From: Acidobacteriaceae bacterium
GTDB lineage: Bacteria > Acidobacteriota > Terriglobia > Terriglobales > Acidobacteriaceae
Assembly (NCBI GenBank): GCA_003151155.1
Contig: PLWX01000083.1
Coordinates: 23,027-87,026, forward strand
DNA length: 64,000 nucleotides
Reading direction: 5' to 3'
Each line of letters begins with the position of its first letter. Positions within the stretch are counted from its first letter, which is position 1. Both the position numbers and the translations under genes were made by a program. The notes under the pieces were generated by a model that saw nothing but the letters and a program-made list of their open reading frames with translations, was not told the origin of the DNA and made no database searches. Shown here piece by piece: positions 1-10,141 of the stretch.

Positions 1-298
1 CCTTCTTGGCGGGCGCTGCTGCTTTCTTTGCAGGTGCCTTTGCCGGAGCCGCCTTCGCCGCTGCCGGTTTCGGTTTCGGAGCTGCCGCCGCTGCTGGCGC
101 CGCGCCGCCGCCCGTCGTCAGCTCGGTCTCGTCCTCGTCATCCATATCTTCTTCCGGTTCCGAGGCGGAGACTTCTTCGTCCTCTTCTTCTTCCTCGTCC
201 TCGAAATCTTCGTCTACCGATTCGTCGAACGCATTAGAATCGCCGAACTCGTCCATCTCGTCATCACGTCCATACAGGGTAATTTCGTCGAAACTCAT
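1..298 (-). CDS. Partial CDS (C-terminus beyond window): acidic Asp/Glu-rich N-terminal region followed by an Ala/Lys/Pro-rich tail
   Basis: Reverse-strand reading from ATG at 298-296 gives MSFDEITLYGRDDEMDEFGDSNAFDESVDEDFEDEEEEEDEEVSASEPEEDMDDEDETELTTGGGAAPAAAAAPKPKPAAAKAAPAKAPAKKAAAPAKK. A strong SD (GGAGGAG) precedes the ATG. The frame is open to the window edge. Confidence 0.7.
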   Translation of the reverse strand, partial: MSFDEITLYGRDDEMDEFGDSNAFDESVDEDFEDEEEEEDEEVSASEPEEDMDDEDETELTTGGGAAPAAAAAPKPKPAAAKAAPAKAPAKKAAAPAKK

Positions 299-645
299 TG
301 CTCCTCCTGCTCGCTCCGCCTGGAACATCGTTTGGTTGAGAATGCCTGGACTACCTACGAACCATTGCGAATTAGATATTGCCACATGTGATGCGACGGC
401 GCGGATTATAACATCCGCATTGCCCGCTACTCGCGTGCTTGCACCGCATCAAGGATACGGACTCTATCTGAAATTTTGCGATGTGGCAACTAAGCGCGCG
501 CAAACAAAATATTTCCCCAGTGCTGATTCGATACAGGCCTTCAGCAACTTTCAATCGAGTCTTCTATAACATTGAAAATAAATTACTTAACTGGGTTGCT
601 GCTTGGCTCGTGATAAGCCGCGAATGCACAGCGAACACGAGTCGA

Positions 646-2595
646 TCAGCGTCGGATCACGAGTACATCGCCCGCTCGCAGCTTCGCCACCGCCGGATTA
701 TTCTTCTTCAATTCCGCCACCGACAAATTGTATTGGCTCGCGATGCTGGTCAGAGTCTCTCCGCGCTTCACCGTGTGGTGTGTCGGAGTTTTTGCTGCCG
801 TCGTAGATTTTTTCCCGCTCGCGCTCGTACGTGAAGTGCGTTGCGCCAACTCCGGTGCTGCCCTCTTCGAAAGCGTTCGCGTGCTCGATGCGGTTTCTGT
901 TTCTTCCGCCGCCGGCTTGTAGATGTGCAACACGCGTCCCGGTTTCACAGCTGTTCCGGTCAGGTGATTCCATTTGCGAATCTTCTCGGCCGGCACGCCA
1001 TAATCATTCGCAATCGACGAAAGCGTATCGCCCTTACGCACTTTGTAGGCGACCGAACGTTTCGAGTATCCGCCCACATCCGTAGTCGCACTTTCCTTCG
1101 TGGTGCGTCCCGTCGCCACCGGAATGATCAGCTTGGCCTCGGCGCGCACTTCATCGTCCGGCAAGGCATTCGCTTCTGCGATGGCCTCCGAACTCACGTG
1201 ATACTTGCGCGCGATCGTCTGCAGCGTGTCGCCGGGCTGCACCCGATGGAACCGCCACAACACGCGCTTCTCCATCGGGATGGACGCAATCTCCTGCTCG
1301 AACTTCTCTTTGCTTCCCGCCGGCACGTGCAAAACGAACGACTGGTCTTTCGGTGTCGTCATCCGCAGCAGGCTCGGATTCAATTCCTGCAACTGGTCCA
1401 CCGAGCTATCTACGCACTCCGCCACCAACCGCAAATCTACCGGGTAACTAATCGTCACCGGATCGCTGGCCAGCGGAGGATCCAGTTGCACGCTATCCAA
1501 ACCATACTGCGCCGGGTTCTTCGACATGATCGTGATCGCGATGATGATCGGCACATAATTGCGCGTCTCGCCCGGCAGCACGCCGCGCTTATAGAGCTCC
1601 CAGAAATCCGCGTACCCTGTACGCTGTACTGCATGTTGCACCGTGCCCGGCCCGCTGTTGTAAGCCGCCATCGCCAGGTACCAATCGCCAAACTGGTTGT
1701 AGAGATCCTTCAAATGTCGCGCCGCCGCGCGCGTCGATTTCTCCGGATCCTGGCGGTCATCTACCCACCAGTTGCGCCGCAACCCGTAATCCGCCGCGCG
1801 GCTACCCATGAACTGCCACATCCCGCGCGCGCCGGCCCGCGAAAGCGCCAGCGAATGAAATCCCGATTCCGCCTGTGCCAGGTAAATCAGATCCTGCGGC
1901 ACGCCTTGTTCCTTCAGCACCCGAGAAATCATCTCGCGATAGCGGCCCGACCGCGCCATGCCGTTCGCCAGTTGCCCTTTGCCATGGCTCGAGAAGTAGG
2001 AAATGAAACTCGCAATCTGGTCGTTCATCACCAGCGGCAGGTCGGAGTTTGTTTGCTTGATTTCGGCAGCCGCCTGCGCCTTGATATTCGGATCGACCGG
2101 GAAGGTGACTTCATTGGCTTCGTCAATCGGCGCCGGTTCCGATTGCTGCTCGGTAAATCCGTCACCCGCCTTCAGTGCCTGCAATTCCAGCTCATGCACG
2201 GCTTCCACAATTTTGTCGAATTCATTCTCGAGTCGCTCGTCGGAATGAACATCCAGATTGCTCGACAACATCGTCATGAATGCATGATCGAAGTTGTCCT
2301 TCGCTGATTCGAGGTGCCCGGCGCTGTAATTGGCTTGTCCGGCCTGAAATTCTTTTTCCGCCTTCGCGATCAGGTTCGCGACCTGGTCTTCTGCCGGCGC
2401 CGGAGCAGGTGCTTGCGTTGCGGGGGCTGTTCCAGGAGCAGGCTCGCTCTTCGCAGCCGTCAGGGTAGGGGCCATCGCCGCGGCAGGCGGCTTCGACGCA
2501 GTCTTTTTCGGACCGTCGGACTCGCACGCCGTGCTGAAAATCACTGCGCCCAGGAGGGGAAGTGACCAAAACCGATGAATTCTCATTTCCCTCAA
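646..2595 (-). CDS. mltD: Membrane-bound lytic murein transglycosylase D-like, SLT domain plus LysM repeats
   Basis: SLT motifs AQAESGFHSLALSRAGARGMWQFM and AAYNSGPGTV; three C-terminal LysM-like segments (HRVQPGDTLQTIARKYHV, YKVRKGDTLSSIANDYGV, HTVKRGETLTSIASQYNL); N-terminal lipobox-like FSTAC. Confidence 0.93.
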   Translation of the reverse strand: MREMRIHRFWSLPLLGAVIFSTACESDGPKKTASKPPAAAMAPTLTAAKSEPAPGTAPATQAPAPAPAEDQVANLIAKAEKEFQAGQANYSAGHLESAKDNFDHAFMTMLSSNLDVHSDERLENEFDKIVEAVHELELQALKAGDGFTEQQSEPAPIDEANEVTFPVDPNIKAQAAAEIKQTNSDLPLVMNDQIASFISYFSSHGKGQLANGMARSGRYREMISRVLKEQGVPQDLIYLAQAESGFHSLALSRAGARGMWQFMGSRAADYGLRRNWWVDDRQDPEKSTRAAARHLKDLYNQFGDWYLAMAAYNSGPGTVQHAVQRTGYADFWELYKRGVLPGETRNYVPIIIAITIMSKNPAQYGLDSVQLDPPLASDPVTISYPVDLRLVAECVDSSVDQLQELNPSLLRMTTPKDQSFVLHVPAGSKEKFEQEIASIPMEKRVLWRFHRVQPGDTLQTIARKYHVSSEAIAEANALPDDEVRAEAKLIIPVATGRTTKESATTDVGGYSKRSVAYKVRKGDTLSSIANDYGVPAEKIRKWNHLTGTAVKPGRVLHIYKPAAEETETASSTRTLSKRAAPELAQRTSRTSASGKKSTTAAKTPTHHTVKRGETLTSIASQYNLSVAELKKNNPAVAKLRAGDVLVIRR

Positions 2596-2697
2596 ATAGA
2601 CGCGCAGACTCGAATCACGATACTTCTCCGAATCTGTGGCGAGCAGCTTTCCCGATGCTACAACGCCCTGAAATTCAGGGTCAATGGAACGGAAGCC

Positions 2698-3900
2698 TTA
2701 AGCCCGTTCGATTGCCTGCTCTAAATCTCCGATCAGGTCGTCCTTATCTTCAATCCCCACTGACAGTCGAATCGTCGCGTCCGACACCCCCAGCAGCTTC
2801 AGCCGCTCCCGGCTCAGGCCAACATGCGAAGACAGCAGCGGATACGACACCGTTGATTCCACTCCACCCAGCGTCGTCGCCAGGTACCAAAGTTTCAGGC
2901 TGTCGATAAACTTCTCCGCCGCGCGTCCACCGCCACGAATATCGAACGACACCATCATTCCTGCATCCAGCATCTGTCCCGCCGCCAGCGCGTGAAACGG
3001 ATCCTCGGGCAGCCCCGGAAAAAACACCCGGCTCACCTTGCGATGGTGCGAAAGGAACCGTGCGATGGCATGCGCATTCTTGCAAGCCCGCTGGACGCGC
3101 ACCTCCAGCGTCTTCAGCCCGCGGATCAACAAATATCCCGCGCCCGGATCCAGGCATCCACCGGTTACGATCATCACCTGCCGCGCCAGGTCCATCCATT
3201 TCTTCGAACCCGCCAGCGCCCCCGCTGTCAGGTCGCTGTGTCCACCCAGGTACTTGGTCGCCGAGTGGTACACCATGTCCGCCCCCAGGGCCAGCGGTTG
3301 TTGCAGGATCGGTGTCGCAAACGTGTTGTCCACTACGGTAGTGATCTTATGTTTCCGCCCCACCGCGCAGATCTGCTCCAGGTCGATGCACCGCACCGTC
3401 GGATTCGTCGGCGTCTCGATCAACAGCATTTTTGTTCGCCGCGTGATCGATCGCTCGATCTGCGGAAGATCCTGGAACGCCACGAACCGCGTCTTGATCC
3501 CGCACCGCGCTAGTACCGTTTCCATCAACTTCAAAGTGCCGCCGTAAATATCCAGCGGCGCCACGATCTCATCACCTGCCTGGCAGCAGGACAACACCGC
3601 ACATAAGAACGCCGCCATCCCGCTCGCTGTCACCACGCAAGCCTCGGCGCCTTCCAGAGCCGCAATCTTTTGCTCGGCTGCGGCCACCGTCGGGTTCGCA
3701 TACCTCGAATACAAATACGCGTTCGACTTTCCTTCCGCATAGCGGCGCAGGTCCGCGAACTTTTCCAGCACAAAGACTGATGTCTGTGCGATCGGCGTAG
3801 TCAGAGGTACATTGCCGCGCCCGTGCAGTTCTTCCCCAGCATGAACGCAGTCCGTAGCAGCGGATCGTTTCCGGTTAGCCATAGTGTCGATTGTAGCCAA
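2698..3900 (-). CDS. PLP-dependent trans-sulfuration enzyme (cystathionine gamma-synthase / gamma-lyase family)
   Basis: Cys/Met metabolism PLP family motifs: YSRYANPTVAAAEQKIAALEGAEACVVTASGMAA, lysine motif HSATKYLGGHSDLTAG, SYPLLSSHVGLSRE. Confidence 0.9.
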   Translation of the reverse strand: MATIDTMANRKRSAATDCVHAGEELHGRGNVPLTTPIAQTSVFVLEKFADLRRYAEGKSNAYLYSRYANPTVAAAEQKIAALEGAEACVVTASGMAAFLCAVLSCCQAGDEIVAPLDIYGGTLKLMETVLARCGIKTRFVAFQDLPQIERSITRRTKMLLIETPTNPTVRCIDLEQICAVGRKHKITTVVDNTFATPILQQPLALGADMVYHSATKYLGGHSDLTAGALAGSKKWMDLARQVMIVTGGCLDPGAGYLLIRGLKTLEVRVQRACKNAHAIARFLSHHRKVSRVFFPGLPEDPFHALAAGQMLDAGMMVSFDIRGGGRAAEKFIDSLKLWYLATTLGGVESTVSYPLLSSHVGLSRERLKLLGVSDATIRLSVGIEDKDDLIGDLEQAIERA

Positions 3901-3928
3901 TAAAAAAGGCGCCTCCTAACGAGGCGCC
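3901..3928 (-). terminator. Rho-independent terminator of the TonB-dependent receptor gene
   Basis: Minus strand GGCGCCTC-GTTAG-GAGGCGCC followed by TTTTTTA; lies just beyond the stop at 3947. Confidence 0.85.
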
Positions 3929-3946
3929 AGAGTGACGGAGGAACCA

Positions 3947-6900
3947 CTACCAGTTCAACTTGAGTGCAAACTGGAATTGCCGCGGATCGAACGATGCTGT
4001 CGGTGTACCCGCCGAATTCCAGATCGGGTTCACGTCCGCAACGTTGAATTTGTTAGCCAGATTGAACACATCCATGATTCCGTCCAATCTCAGACGCTCG
4101 CCGAGCCGGAAGCTGCGCGAAACTCGCAGATCGTTGAACACGTTGTATGGCTTCACCCCGGCATTGCGACCGAAGTTTCCGGCCAGTTGGGGCACCACGC
4201 CCGTCGTCAGGATGTCGAGATAGCACGTCGGGATCAGGTACCCGGTCGGAGAGTATTTCGAAGCCGCCGCCGTGTCGCCACACGCATCCGTCTGTCCCGC
4301 ATGCGCCAGCATCGGTCGGTCGGTCGTCGATCCGAAGTCGAAATTCTGATCCGCGCCCGTGATGATATTGAATGGACGCCCCGAAGCAAACTCAACGATC
4401 GGAGCGAACGTCCAGTCGCTCATCAGCCTGCCCATCCCGCTTGAATAGTGCCCGGTCTGATAGACCCCGCTGAACACGAACCGATGCCGTTCATCGAACA
4501 GCGAGTTCGAACGATCGGCGCTCGGATTGTAGTTGTCCTGTGGCGAGAGCGGCGACTGCAAGTCCGTCGAATCGTCGATCGAGTGCGACCACGTGTATGA
4601 CGCCAGGAATTGGAAGTGATTCGAGAAGCGCTTCTCCAGGTCCACCGTCAGCCCGTGATACACCGACGATCCACTCGAGAAGTTCGCCGGAATATCGCTG
4701 AAGGGAATCGTGCCGTACCCACCGAGATGATCGGCGGCCAGCACGCTATTCACGAACGCTAGTCCCGGCGGTGGCACGTAAGCCGAGAGTGTCGGATTCA
4801 ACCCCGAAGGCCGGAAGAAGCTGACCAGCGCCGCCGGAATGTACGGTCCCGTCGGTCCGACACCGAGCGCATTCACTGCCAGCGGACTGGTCGCAATCGC
4901 CGCTTGCTGTGCTGGCCCGGGTGTCTGGCTTTCCACGTAGTTGTACCAGTTCTGAATCAGCAGGTTGCCGTGGGTCGCATTCACGTTGATCGGCCGGTTC
5001 AGATGCCGTCCGCCATTGAAATTGTATTGCACGCGCAAGTCGTAGCCGTGCCCGAAGTCGTGCTCCACCGTCAGGTTTGCCTGGTTCGCATAGGCGTACT
5101 GGAAGTTCTTCGCCACCGGGTAGCCGAAGGGAAGCATCGTCAGCGGCACCGGTAATCCACCCGGACCGCCCGTCAGGAAGTTCTGGTTCACCCACACCGA
5201 GTTCGTCCCCGGAGTCGGATCGAAGCGCTGCTGGTTCGGCAGATAAGTGAACGACGGTGGCAAGCAACCCAGATTGCCCTGGAAGGCATTGGTCGCCGTC
5301 AATGTTCCGATCGGATCTGCCAGGCTGCAAGCTGAAGGCGCGCCGCCGAACAGCACGATCTGCGCATCCTTCGACGCATCGGCCACGTTGGAGTCGAACG
5401 CCAGTGCCAGCAACGGATGGTCGTAGAAGATGCCATACGAGGCGCGGATCACCGTCTTGCCATTGCCTGCCGGGTCCCACGCAATGCCAATGCGCGGTGC
5501 AACGTTGTTGAAGTCGCGCGGAATACCTTGCGTGATCCCGAAAGCATCCTGTGCCGACTGCGCCAGTGGTGTCGATGCCGCGAACGTCGGCGTAAATTCC
5601 ACGTCATACCGCACGCCGTAATTCAACGTCAGCTTCGGTGTCACCCGCCAGCTGTCTTGCAGGAACACGCCGAGCGGCAGGTTGGTGAAGGCATCGTGTG
5701 CGTAGCCCACACCCTGAACCATGTCTTGCGGAATACCAACGCCGTACGCTTGCACCGGGTTTAACTGCGGAGCGGGGGTTCCATCTGACAAAGTGATCCC
5801 TGTCGAAACCGACCCGAAGTCATACAAGCCACCGAAGTTCACCGTGAAGTCGGCACGCAGGGGAAGGAAGTTAACATCGAACCCAAATTTCACCGTGTGG
5901 CGTCCGGCTGTCCACGTGAAGTTGTCGAGTGCCTCATAGCGCTGTTCGGTTCTGCGAACGAACGAAAACGGTTCGCGCCCGAAGAATGCATAGCCCGGAA
6001 TGTTGATCGCAACGTTGCTCCCGCCCGGCGCCTCCGACGCATAGTTGTAAAGCAGGCCGCGTCGCGCGTATTGGAAACGGAACTCGTTGACCTTGTTGTT
6101 TCCCAGCGTCCAGGTATCGGCAGCGCTGATGTTGAAGTCGCGGTAGGTCTGGTCCGAAGTACGCGACCAGGCGTTCTGTCCAAAGTTCTGCGGACCCTGC
6201 GCATTCACCTGGATGCCGGTGACCGTGCTCGGGCTCACACCCACACGCAGTGAAAGTTGATTGTTCGAGGCGATCTGCTGATCTAATCGACCCGACCACA
6301 AACTTGTTCCTTCGAAGATCGGGAAGTTGCCAACGAGAGTGTTCATTGCGACGAATGAAGTCGGCAGCGTGTTCACCACCCCCGCTGTCACCGGGGTGAA
6401 AAAGTTCGCCCCAGGTAACAATCCGAGACTGAACAGCGGGTTCTTGCCAGTGATCGCGGTTGCGGCCGTGCTGCCCGCGAGAAGTCCGTATTGCACCGCT
6501 TCCCCGATCAGCAGCGGATTTCCGCCCGCGGCGGTCGTATTGATGAAAGCCGCCTGTTGCGGCGTCAGCGGCAATTGCGCCGGAATTCCGAAGGGAGTGA
6601 AGTCAAAGTTTTGAAATCCAAAGTTGTTCGCCCCGATGCTGCTGTATCCGCTCTCATGGCGCCGCGTCGTCTCGTACGACAGGAAATAGAAGGTCTTATC
6701 TTTCTTGATCGCTCCGCCCGCCGTGAAGCCCGCCTGCACTCGCGTATATGCCGGGTCAGGAATCGTACTGAACGGATTTACCGCCTGGATATCGCGGTTC
6801 CGCAGGTAGCCGAACACATCGCCGTGGAACTGGTTGGAGCCGGACTTGGTGACGATGTTAATCACGCCGCCCGAAGCTCGGCCGTACTCTGCGTTGAACC

Positions 6901-7570
6901 CATTGGTCTGCAGTTGGAATTCCTGCACAGCGTCCTGCGACACGGTCGAGCGAACGCCGTTCACGGAATTGTCCACCGCGTCCGAACCATCCACCGTCAC
7001 CAGGTTGCTGCGGGCACGCTGCCCGCTCACGTTCAGTCCCGAAGTCGGCGCGGCGCCAATCGACGGCGCGGTGTCGCGAGCCAGTTGCGAATTCGTCAGC
7101 GCAAAATTGATGTAGTTGCGGCCGTTAATTGGCAGGTTATCGATCTGCACCTGCGAGATCGTCGTCGCAGAACCGGTACGCTGGGTTTCCACCAGCTCCG
7201 CTTCGGAATTGACGTCCACCGTCTCGTTCACTGCCGCAACTTGTGCTTCGATCGGCAGGTTGGCCACCTGGCCGACGGTTAGCTTCAAGTTCTGAACTTC
7301 TTCCCGCGCAAAACCCGCGGCTACGACCGTGATCTTGTAAAGGCCCGGCGGCAGCGCCTGGAATACATATTCGCCATCACTGCCCGGAGCGGCTGTGCGC
7401 TCGAAGTTCTGCGCCTCGTTCCGCGCCGTTACGGCAGCGCCCGGAATCGCGCCACCCTTCGAATCTTTCACCGTGACGCGAAGTTCCGCCGACGATCCTT
7501 GCGCGAAGCCCAGTACTGCGGCCAAGCAAACCACTCCCAACAACCCCACAAAACGCAGCAACGTACGCAT
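3947..7570 (-). CDS. TonB-dependent receptor with N-terminal carboxypeptidase-regulatory-like domain (Oar-like)
   Basis: Signal peptide MRTLLRFVGLLGVVCLAAVLGFAQG; SAELRVTVKDSKGGAIPGAAVTARN; plug motif QVQIDNLPINGRNYINFALTNS; C-terminal beta-barrel ending FALKLNW. Start placed at the internal Met with the signal peptide rather than the track start 7678. Confidence 0.92.
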   Translation of the reverse strand: MRTLLRFVGLLGVVCLAAVLGFAQGSSAELRVTVKDSKGGAIPGAAVTARNEAQNFERTAAPGSDGEYVFQALPPGLYKITVVAAGFAREEVQNLKLTVGQVANLPIEAQVAAVNETVDVNSEAELVETQRTGSATTISQVQIDNLPINGRNYINFALTNSQLARDTAPSIGAAPTSGLNVSGQRARSNLVTVDGSDAVDNSVNGVRSTVSQDAVQEFQLQTNGFNAEYGRASGGVINIVTKSGSNQFHGDVFGYLRNRDIQAVNPFSTIPDPAYTRVQAGFTAGGAIKKDKTFYFLSYETTRRHESGYSSIGANNFGFQNFDFTPFGIPAQLPLTPQQAAFINTTAAGGNPLLIGEAVQYGLLAGSTAATAITGKNPLFSLGLLPGANFFTPVTAGVVNTLPTSFVAMNTLVGNFPIFEGTSLWSGRLDQQIASNNQLSLRVGVSPSTVTGIQVNAQGPQNFGQNAWSRTSDQTYRDFNISAADTWTLGNNKVNEFRFQYARRGLLYNYASEAPGGSNVAINIPGYAFFGREPFSFVRRTEQRYEALDNFTWTAGRHTVKFGFDVNFLPLRADFTVNFGGLYDFGSVSTGITLSDGTPAPQLNPVQAYGVGIPQDMVQGVGYAHDAFTNLPLGVFLQDSWRVTPKLTLNYGVRYDVEFTPTFAASTPLAQSAQDAFGITQGIPRDFNNVAPRIGIAWDPAGNGKTVIRASYGIFYDHPLLALAFDSNVADASKDAQIVLFGGAPSACSLADPIGTLTATNAFQGNLGCLPPSFTYLPNQQRFDPTPGTNSVWVNQNFLTGGPGGLPVPLTMLPFGYPVAKNFQYAYANQANLTVEHDFGHGYDLRVQYNFNGGRHLNRPINVNATHGNLLIQNWYNYVESQTPGPAQQAAIATSPLAVNALGVGPTGPYIPAALVSFFRPSGLNPTLSAYVPPPGLAFVNSVLAADHLGGYGTIPFSDIPANFSSGSSVYHGLTVDLEKRFSNHFQFLASYTWSHSIDDSTDLQSPLSPQDNYNPSADRSNSLFDERHRFVFSGVYQTGHYSSGMGRLMSDWTFAPIVEFASGRPFNIITGADQNFDFGSTTDRPMLAHAGQTDACGDTAAASKYSPTGYLIPTCYLDILTTGVVPQLAGNFGRNAGVKPYNVFNDLRVSRSFRLGERLRLDGIMDVFNLANKFNVADVNPIWNSAGTPTASFDPRQFQFALKLNW

Positions 7571-7785
7571 AGTTTTCCTCGAGTTCCCAACCAGTTCAAA
7601 AACGCAATTGTCCCCACATTGATTGCGAGCAGTCCTTCGGCAGGCACAGTCCACCGAGCAAAATGAATGGCTGCTCATTCGTGTGCTGATCGGGGGTTTT
7701 TACATCAGGAGCAGTAGGGAAGGCAAGAACTAACGAGTGCTAGAACCTAAAAGAGATACTTTGGTGCATCGGCGAGCGCCGATTC

Positions 7786-8718
7786 CTAACCGCGCGGACT
7801 TTGGACGCCGTCCGCATTTTCACCCGGCCTTCGCCACGCCCAGGCCATTCGCGGAGTGTTGTGCGCCAGCCCGATTCGTCCCTGCGAATCCAGCAGGATG
7901 ATTCCGCCGTGCCCTTTCAATCGGCTTTGCAGACGATCGATCGCCGCCTGCGCCACCTGCTGCGGAGCTTCGCCCATCTCCACGCGATCCGCCGCCCACT
8001 TGCTGAGCACGAGCTTCATCATTGGCTCGCCCCAACCGGTCGTGGAAACCGCAGCGCTCAAGTTGTCGGCATAACAGCCGCATCCGATCAGCGACGAATC
8101 GCCTATCCGTCCTGCCGCCTTGTTCAGCGTTCCGCCTGTCGAGGTTCCTGCCGAGATGTTTCCATGTGCATCCAGCGCGACCGCGCCCACCGTGTCATGT
8201 GAATCCATCGGCGGCCCAGCAAACTCCGGCGGCACGGTGAGAAATTTCTGCTTCTTCGCATCTTTCCAGCGCACTAGCTCGCGCTCGAGGATCAGGTCCT
8301 CATTCGCGCACAACGCGATCCCGTGTTCTTCCGCGAAGCGCTCCGCACCCTCGCCGACGAAATAAATATGCGGACTATCGTTCAGCACCTTACGCGCCGC
8401 CCGGATCGGATTCCGCAATCGCTCCACGCAACCCACGCCGCCAGCCTGCAGCGTCGAGCCCTCCATTATCAGTGCGTCGAGTTGCACCTTGCCATCTTCA
8501 TTGAGAAACGACCCTCGCCCTGCATCGAACGTATCATCGTCTTCCATCACTGCGATCGCTTCTTCCACCGCATCCAGCGCCGTGCCGCCTTGCTCCAGCA
8601 CGCGCCAGCCGGCTTCGGCAGCCTTGCGCACGCCGTGCTGGTGGGCGTCCACCGCATCATAAGGAATCGCCCACGCACCACCGTGCACCAGGAGGACCGG
8701 CTGTTTACTCAACGTCAC
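7786..8718 (-). CDS. iaaA: Isoaspartyl peptidase / L-asparaginase (Ntn hydrolase)
   Basis: VHGGAWAIP; autocleavage site region HDTVGAVALDAHGNISAGTSTGGTLNKAAGRIGDSSLIGCGCYAD. Confidence 0.92.
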   Translation of the reverse strand: MTLSKQPVLLVHGGAWAIPYDAVDAHQHGVRKAAEAGWRVLEQGGTALDAVEEAIAVMEDDDTFDAGRGSFLNEDGKVQLDALIMEGSTLQAGGVGCVERLRNPIRAARKVLNDSPHIYFVGEGAERFAEEHGIALCANEDLILERELVRWKDAKKQKFLTVPPEFAGPPMDSHDTVGAVALDAHGNISAGTSTGGTLNKAAGRIGDSSLIGCGCYADNLSAAVSTTGWGEPMMKLVLSKWAADRVEMGEAPQQVAQAAIDRLQSRLKGHGGIILLDSQGRIGLAHNTPRMAWAWRRPGENADGVQSPRG

Positions 8719-8768
8719 ACACTCTCAAAAGGAAATTGGAAAACGCGTCAGAATACAACCGTTCAGCT

Positions 8769-9452
8769 TTAGCCGGAGACAGGAGACACTTCGGATGTCG
8801 CCGATTGCGACTGAGCTTGCGCCTGTCCCTGCAACGCTACCGATGCCTGCAGAATCGTCGTCTGCTGATACGTATACACAATGCGATGGATGACCGTGAT
8901 CGTCGAGATCACCGCAGCGATCCACAGCACCGGCGCCATCCGATTGAACAGTGCGCCGATAATGATCAGCACAATTCGCTCCGGACGCTCCATGAATCCG
9001 ACCTTGCAACTCGTGATCAGCGACTCCGCACGCGCTCGCGTATAGCTCACCATGACGGAACTCACCATCACGAACGCCGCCAGCACCACGTAGAGAAAGC
9101 GATTCGCGCGCGCGTAATAAACCAGCAGTCCGAAGAACAGGGCCACGTCGGAATAGCGGTCGATGACGGAATCAAAGAATCCGCCGAAGATCGTAACCTG
9201 GTTGGTAGCGCGTGCTACGCGCCCATCCACCATGTCGAAGATCCCCGCGCCGATAATCACCAGCCCGGCATACAGAAACATCCGCGGCTGGTTGTCCACC
9301 CGCGCGAAGCCGAAGAACACGGCGGCAACAATGTTGATGACGAGACCGAGGAAGGTAAGAACGTTCGGATTAATGCGGGTAAGCGCGAGTCCGTCTACGA
9401 TTTTGTAGAGCAACACGCCGCACGTTCTGCCTACCGCATTCGTCCAGGTCAT
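8769..9452 (-). CDS. CDP-alcohol phosphatidyltransferase family protein
   Basis: Signature DGRVAR-x8-G-x3-D-x3-D: DMVDGRVARATNQVTIFGGFFDSVIDRYSD; multiple TM segments. Confidence 0.9.
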   Translation of the reverse strand: MTWTNAVGRTCGVLLYKIVDGLALTRINPNVLTFLGLVINIVAAVFFGFARVDNQPRMFLYAGLVIIGAGIFDMVDGRVARATNQVTIFGGFFDSVIDRYSDVALFFGLLVYYARANRFLYVVLAAFVMVSSVMVSYTRARAESLITSCKVGFMERPERIVLIIIGALFNRMAPVLWIAAVISTITVIHRIVYTYQQTTILQASVALQGQAQAQSQSATSEVSPVSG

Positions 9453-9922
9453 TAGGCTTCGTCGTGAATGGTGGTGAGTTTCAGGATCTCCAGTTCGCGC
9501 TTTCCGGCCGGCGTTACCACTTCCACCACATCGCCGGCACGCTTATTCAACAGCGCACGCCCAATCGGGGACGTCGTCGAGATCAACCCCTTCGTCACAT
9601 CCGACTCTTCGCTGGTCACCAGCTTGTACTCGATTTTCTCGTCCTTCGTCAGATCGTGCACCTTGATGGTTGAGCCGATCGCCGCCCGGTCCTTCGGAAT
9701 ATTCGCCATGTTCACCAGCGAAAGTTCCGCCATCCGCCGCTTCATCTGGCCAAGGCGCGCGCGCACAAATTCCTGCCGCTGCTTCGCCATGTGATATTCG
9801 GCGTTTTCGCTGAGGTCGCCCATCGCGACGGCCTTCTTCAACTCGGCGGGAAGTTCATGCTGCAGTTCATGCTCCAGGACTTCAATCTCCTGCTGGAGCT
9901 TTTGTCGAATGTGATCAGTCAT
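9452..9922 (-). CDS. greA: Transcription elongation factor GreA
   Basis: GreA coiled coil plus FKBP-like C-terminus: ELKKAVAMGDLSENAEYHMAKQRQEFVRARLGQMKRRM, ISTTSPIGRALLNKRAGDVVEVVTPAGKRELEIL. Confidence 0.95.
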   Translation of the reverse strand: MTDHIRQKLQQEIEVLEHELQHELPAELKKAVAMGDLSENAEYHMAKQRQEFVRARLGQMKRRMAELSLVNMANIPKDRAAIGSTIKVHDLTKDEKIEYKLVTSEESDVTKGLISTTSPIGRALLNKRAGDVVEVVTPAGKRELEILKLTTIHDEA

Positions 9923-10051
9923 GCTTCTGAGGGCTCAACCTTCCGAATTGATCGATTATACCGCCCTCCGATAAGACTCTGCCGCCACCCCGAATGTTGG
10001 CCGTACTCTCGCCTCTGCTCCACCAGCGAACCGCCGCAAAACGCCCGCGAA

Positions 10052-10080
10052 TTGACAGTTTCGGGCGTTAAACGTACAAT
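10052..10080 (+). promoter_or_regulatory. Sigma70-type promoter for carD
   Basis: Consensus TTGACA (10052-10057), 17-nt spacer, TACAAT (10075-10080), 61 nt upstream of the carD ATG in the greA/carD divergent gap. Confidence 0.8.
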
Positions 10081-10141
10081 CAATTACAGTTTAGAGGTGC
10101 CCCCTCCCTCTTCTTTCTCGGCTGCTCGCGGTGCTTTCTGC

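Noticed and set aside
6-569. 187-aa plus-strand ORF with Ala/Phe/Gly/Ser repeats
   Set aside because: Mirror of the acidic/Lys-Ala-rich minus-strand CDS, which has a proper SD; the poly-Ser is the complement of the Glu/Asp codons.
841-2307. 488-aa plus-strand ORF rich in Arg/His
   Set aside because: Antisense to mltD, composition typical of reading a GC-rich gene backwards; no recognisable domain.
6491-7282. 263-aa plus-strand ORF
   Set aside because: Antisense to the TonB-dependent receptor; Arg/His/Val-rich shadow frame.
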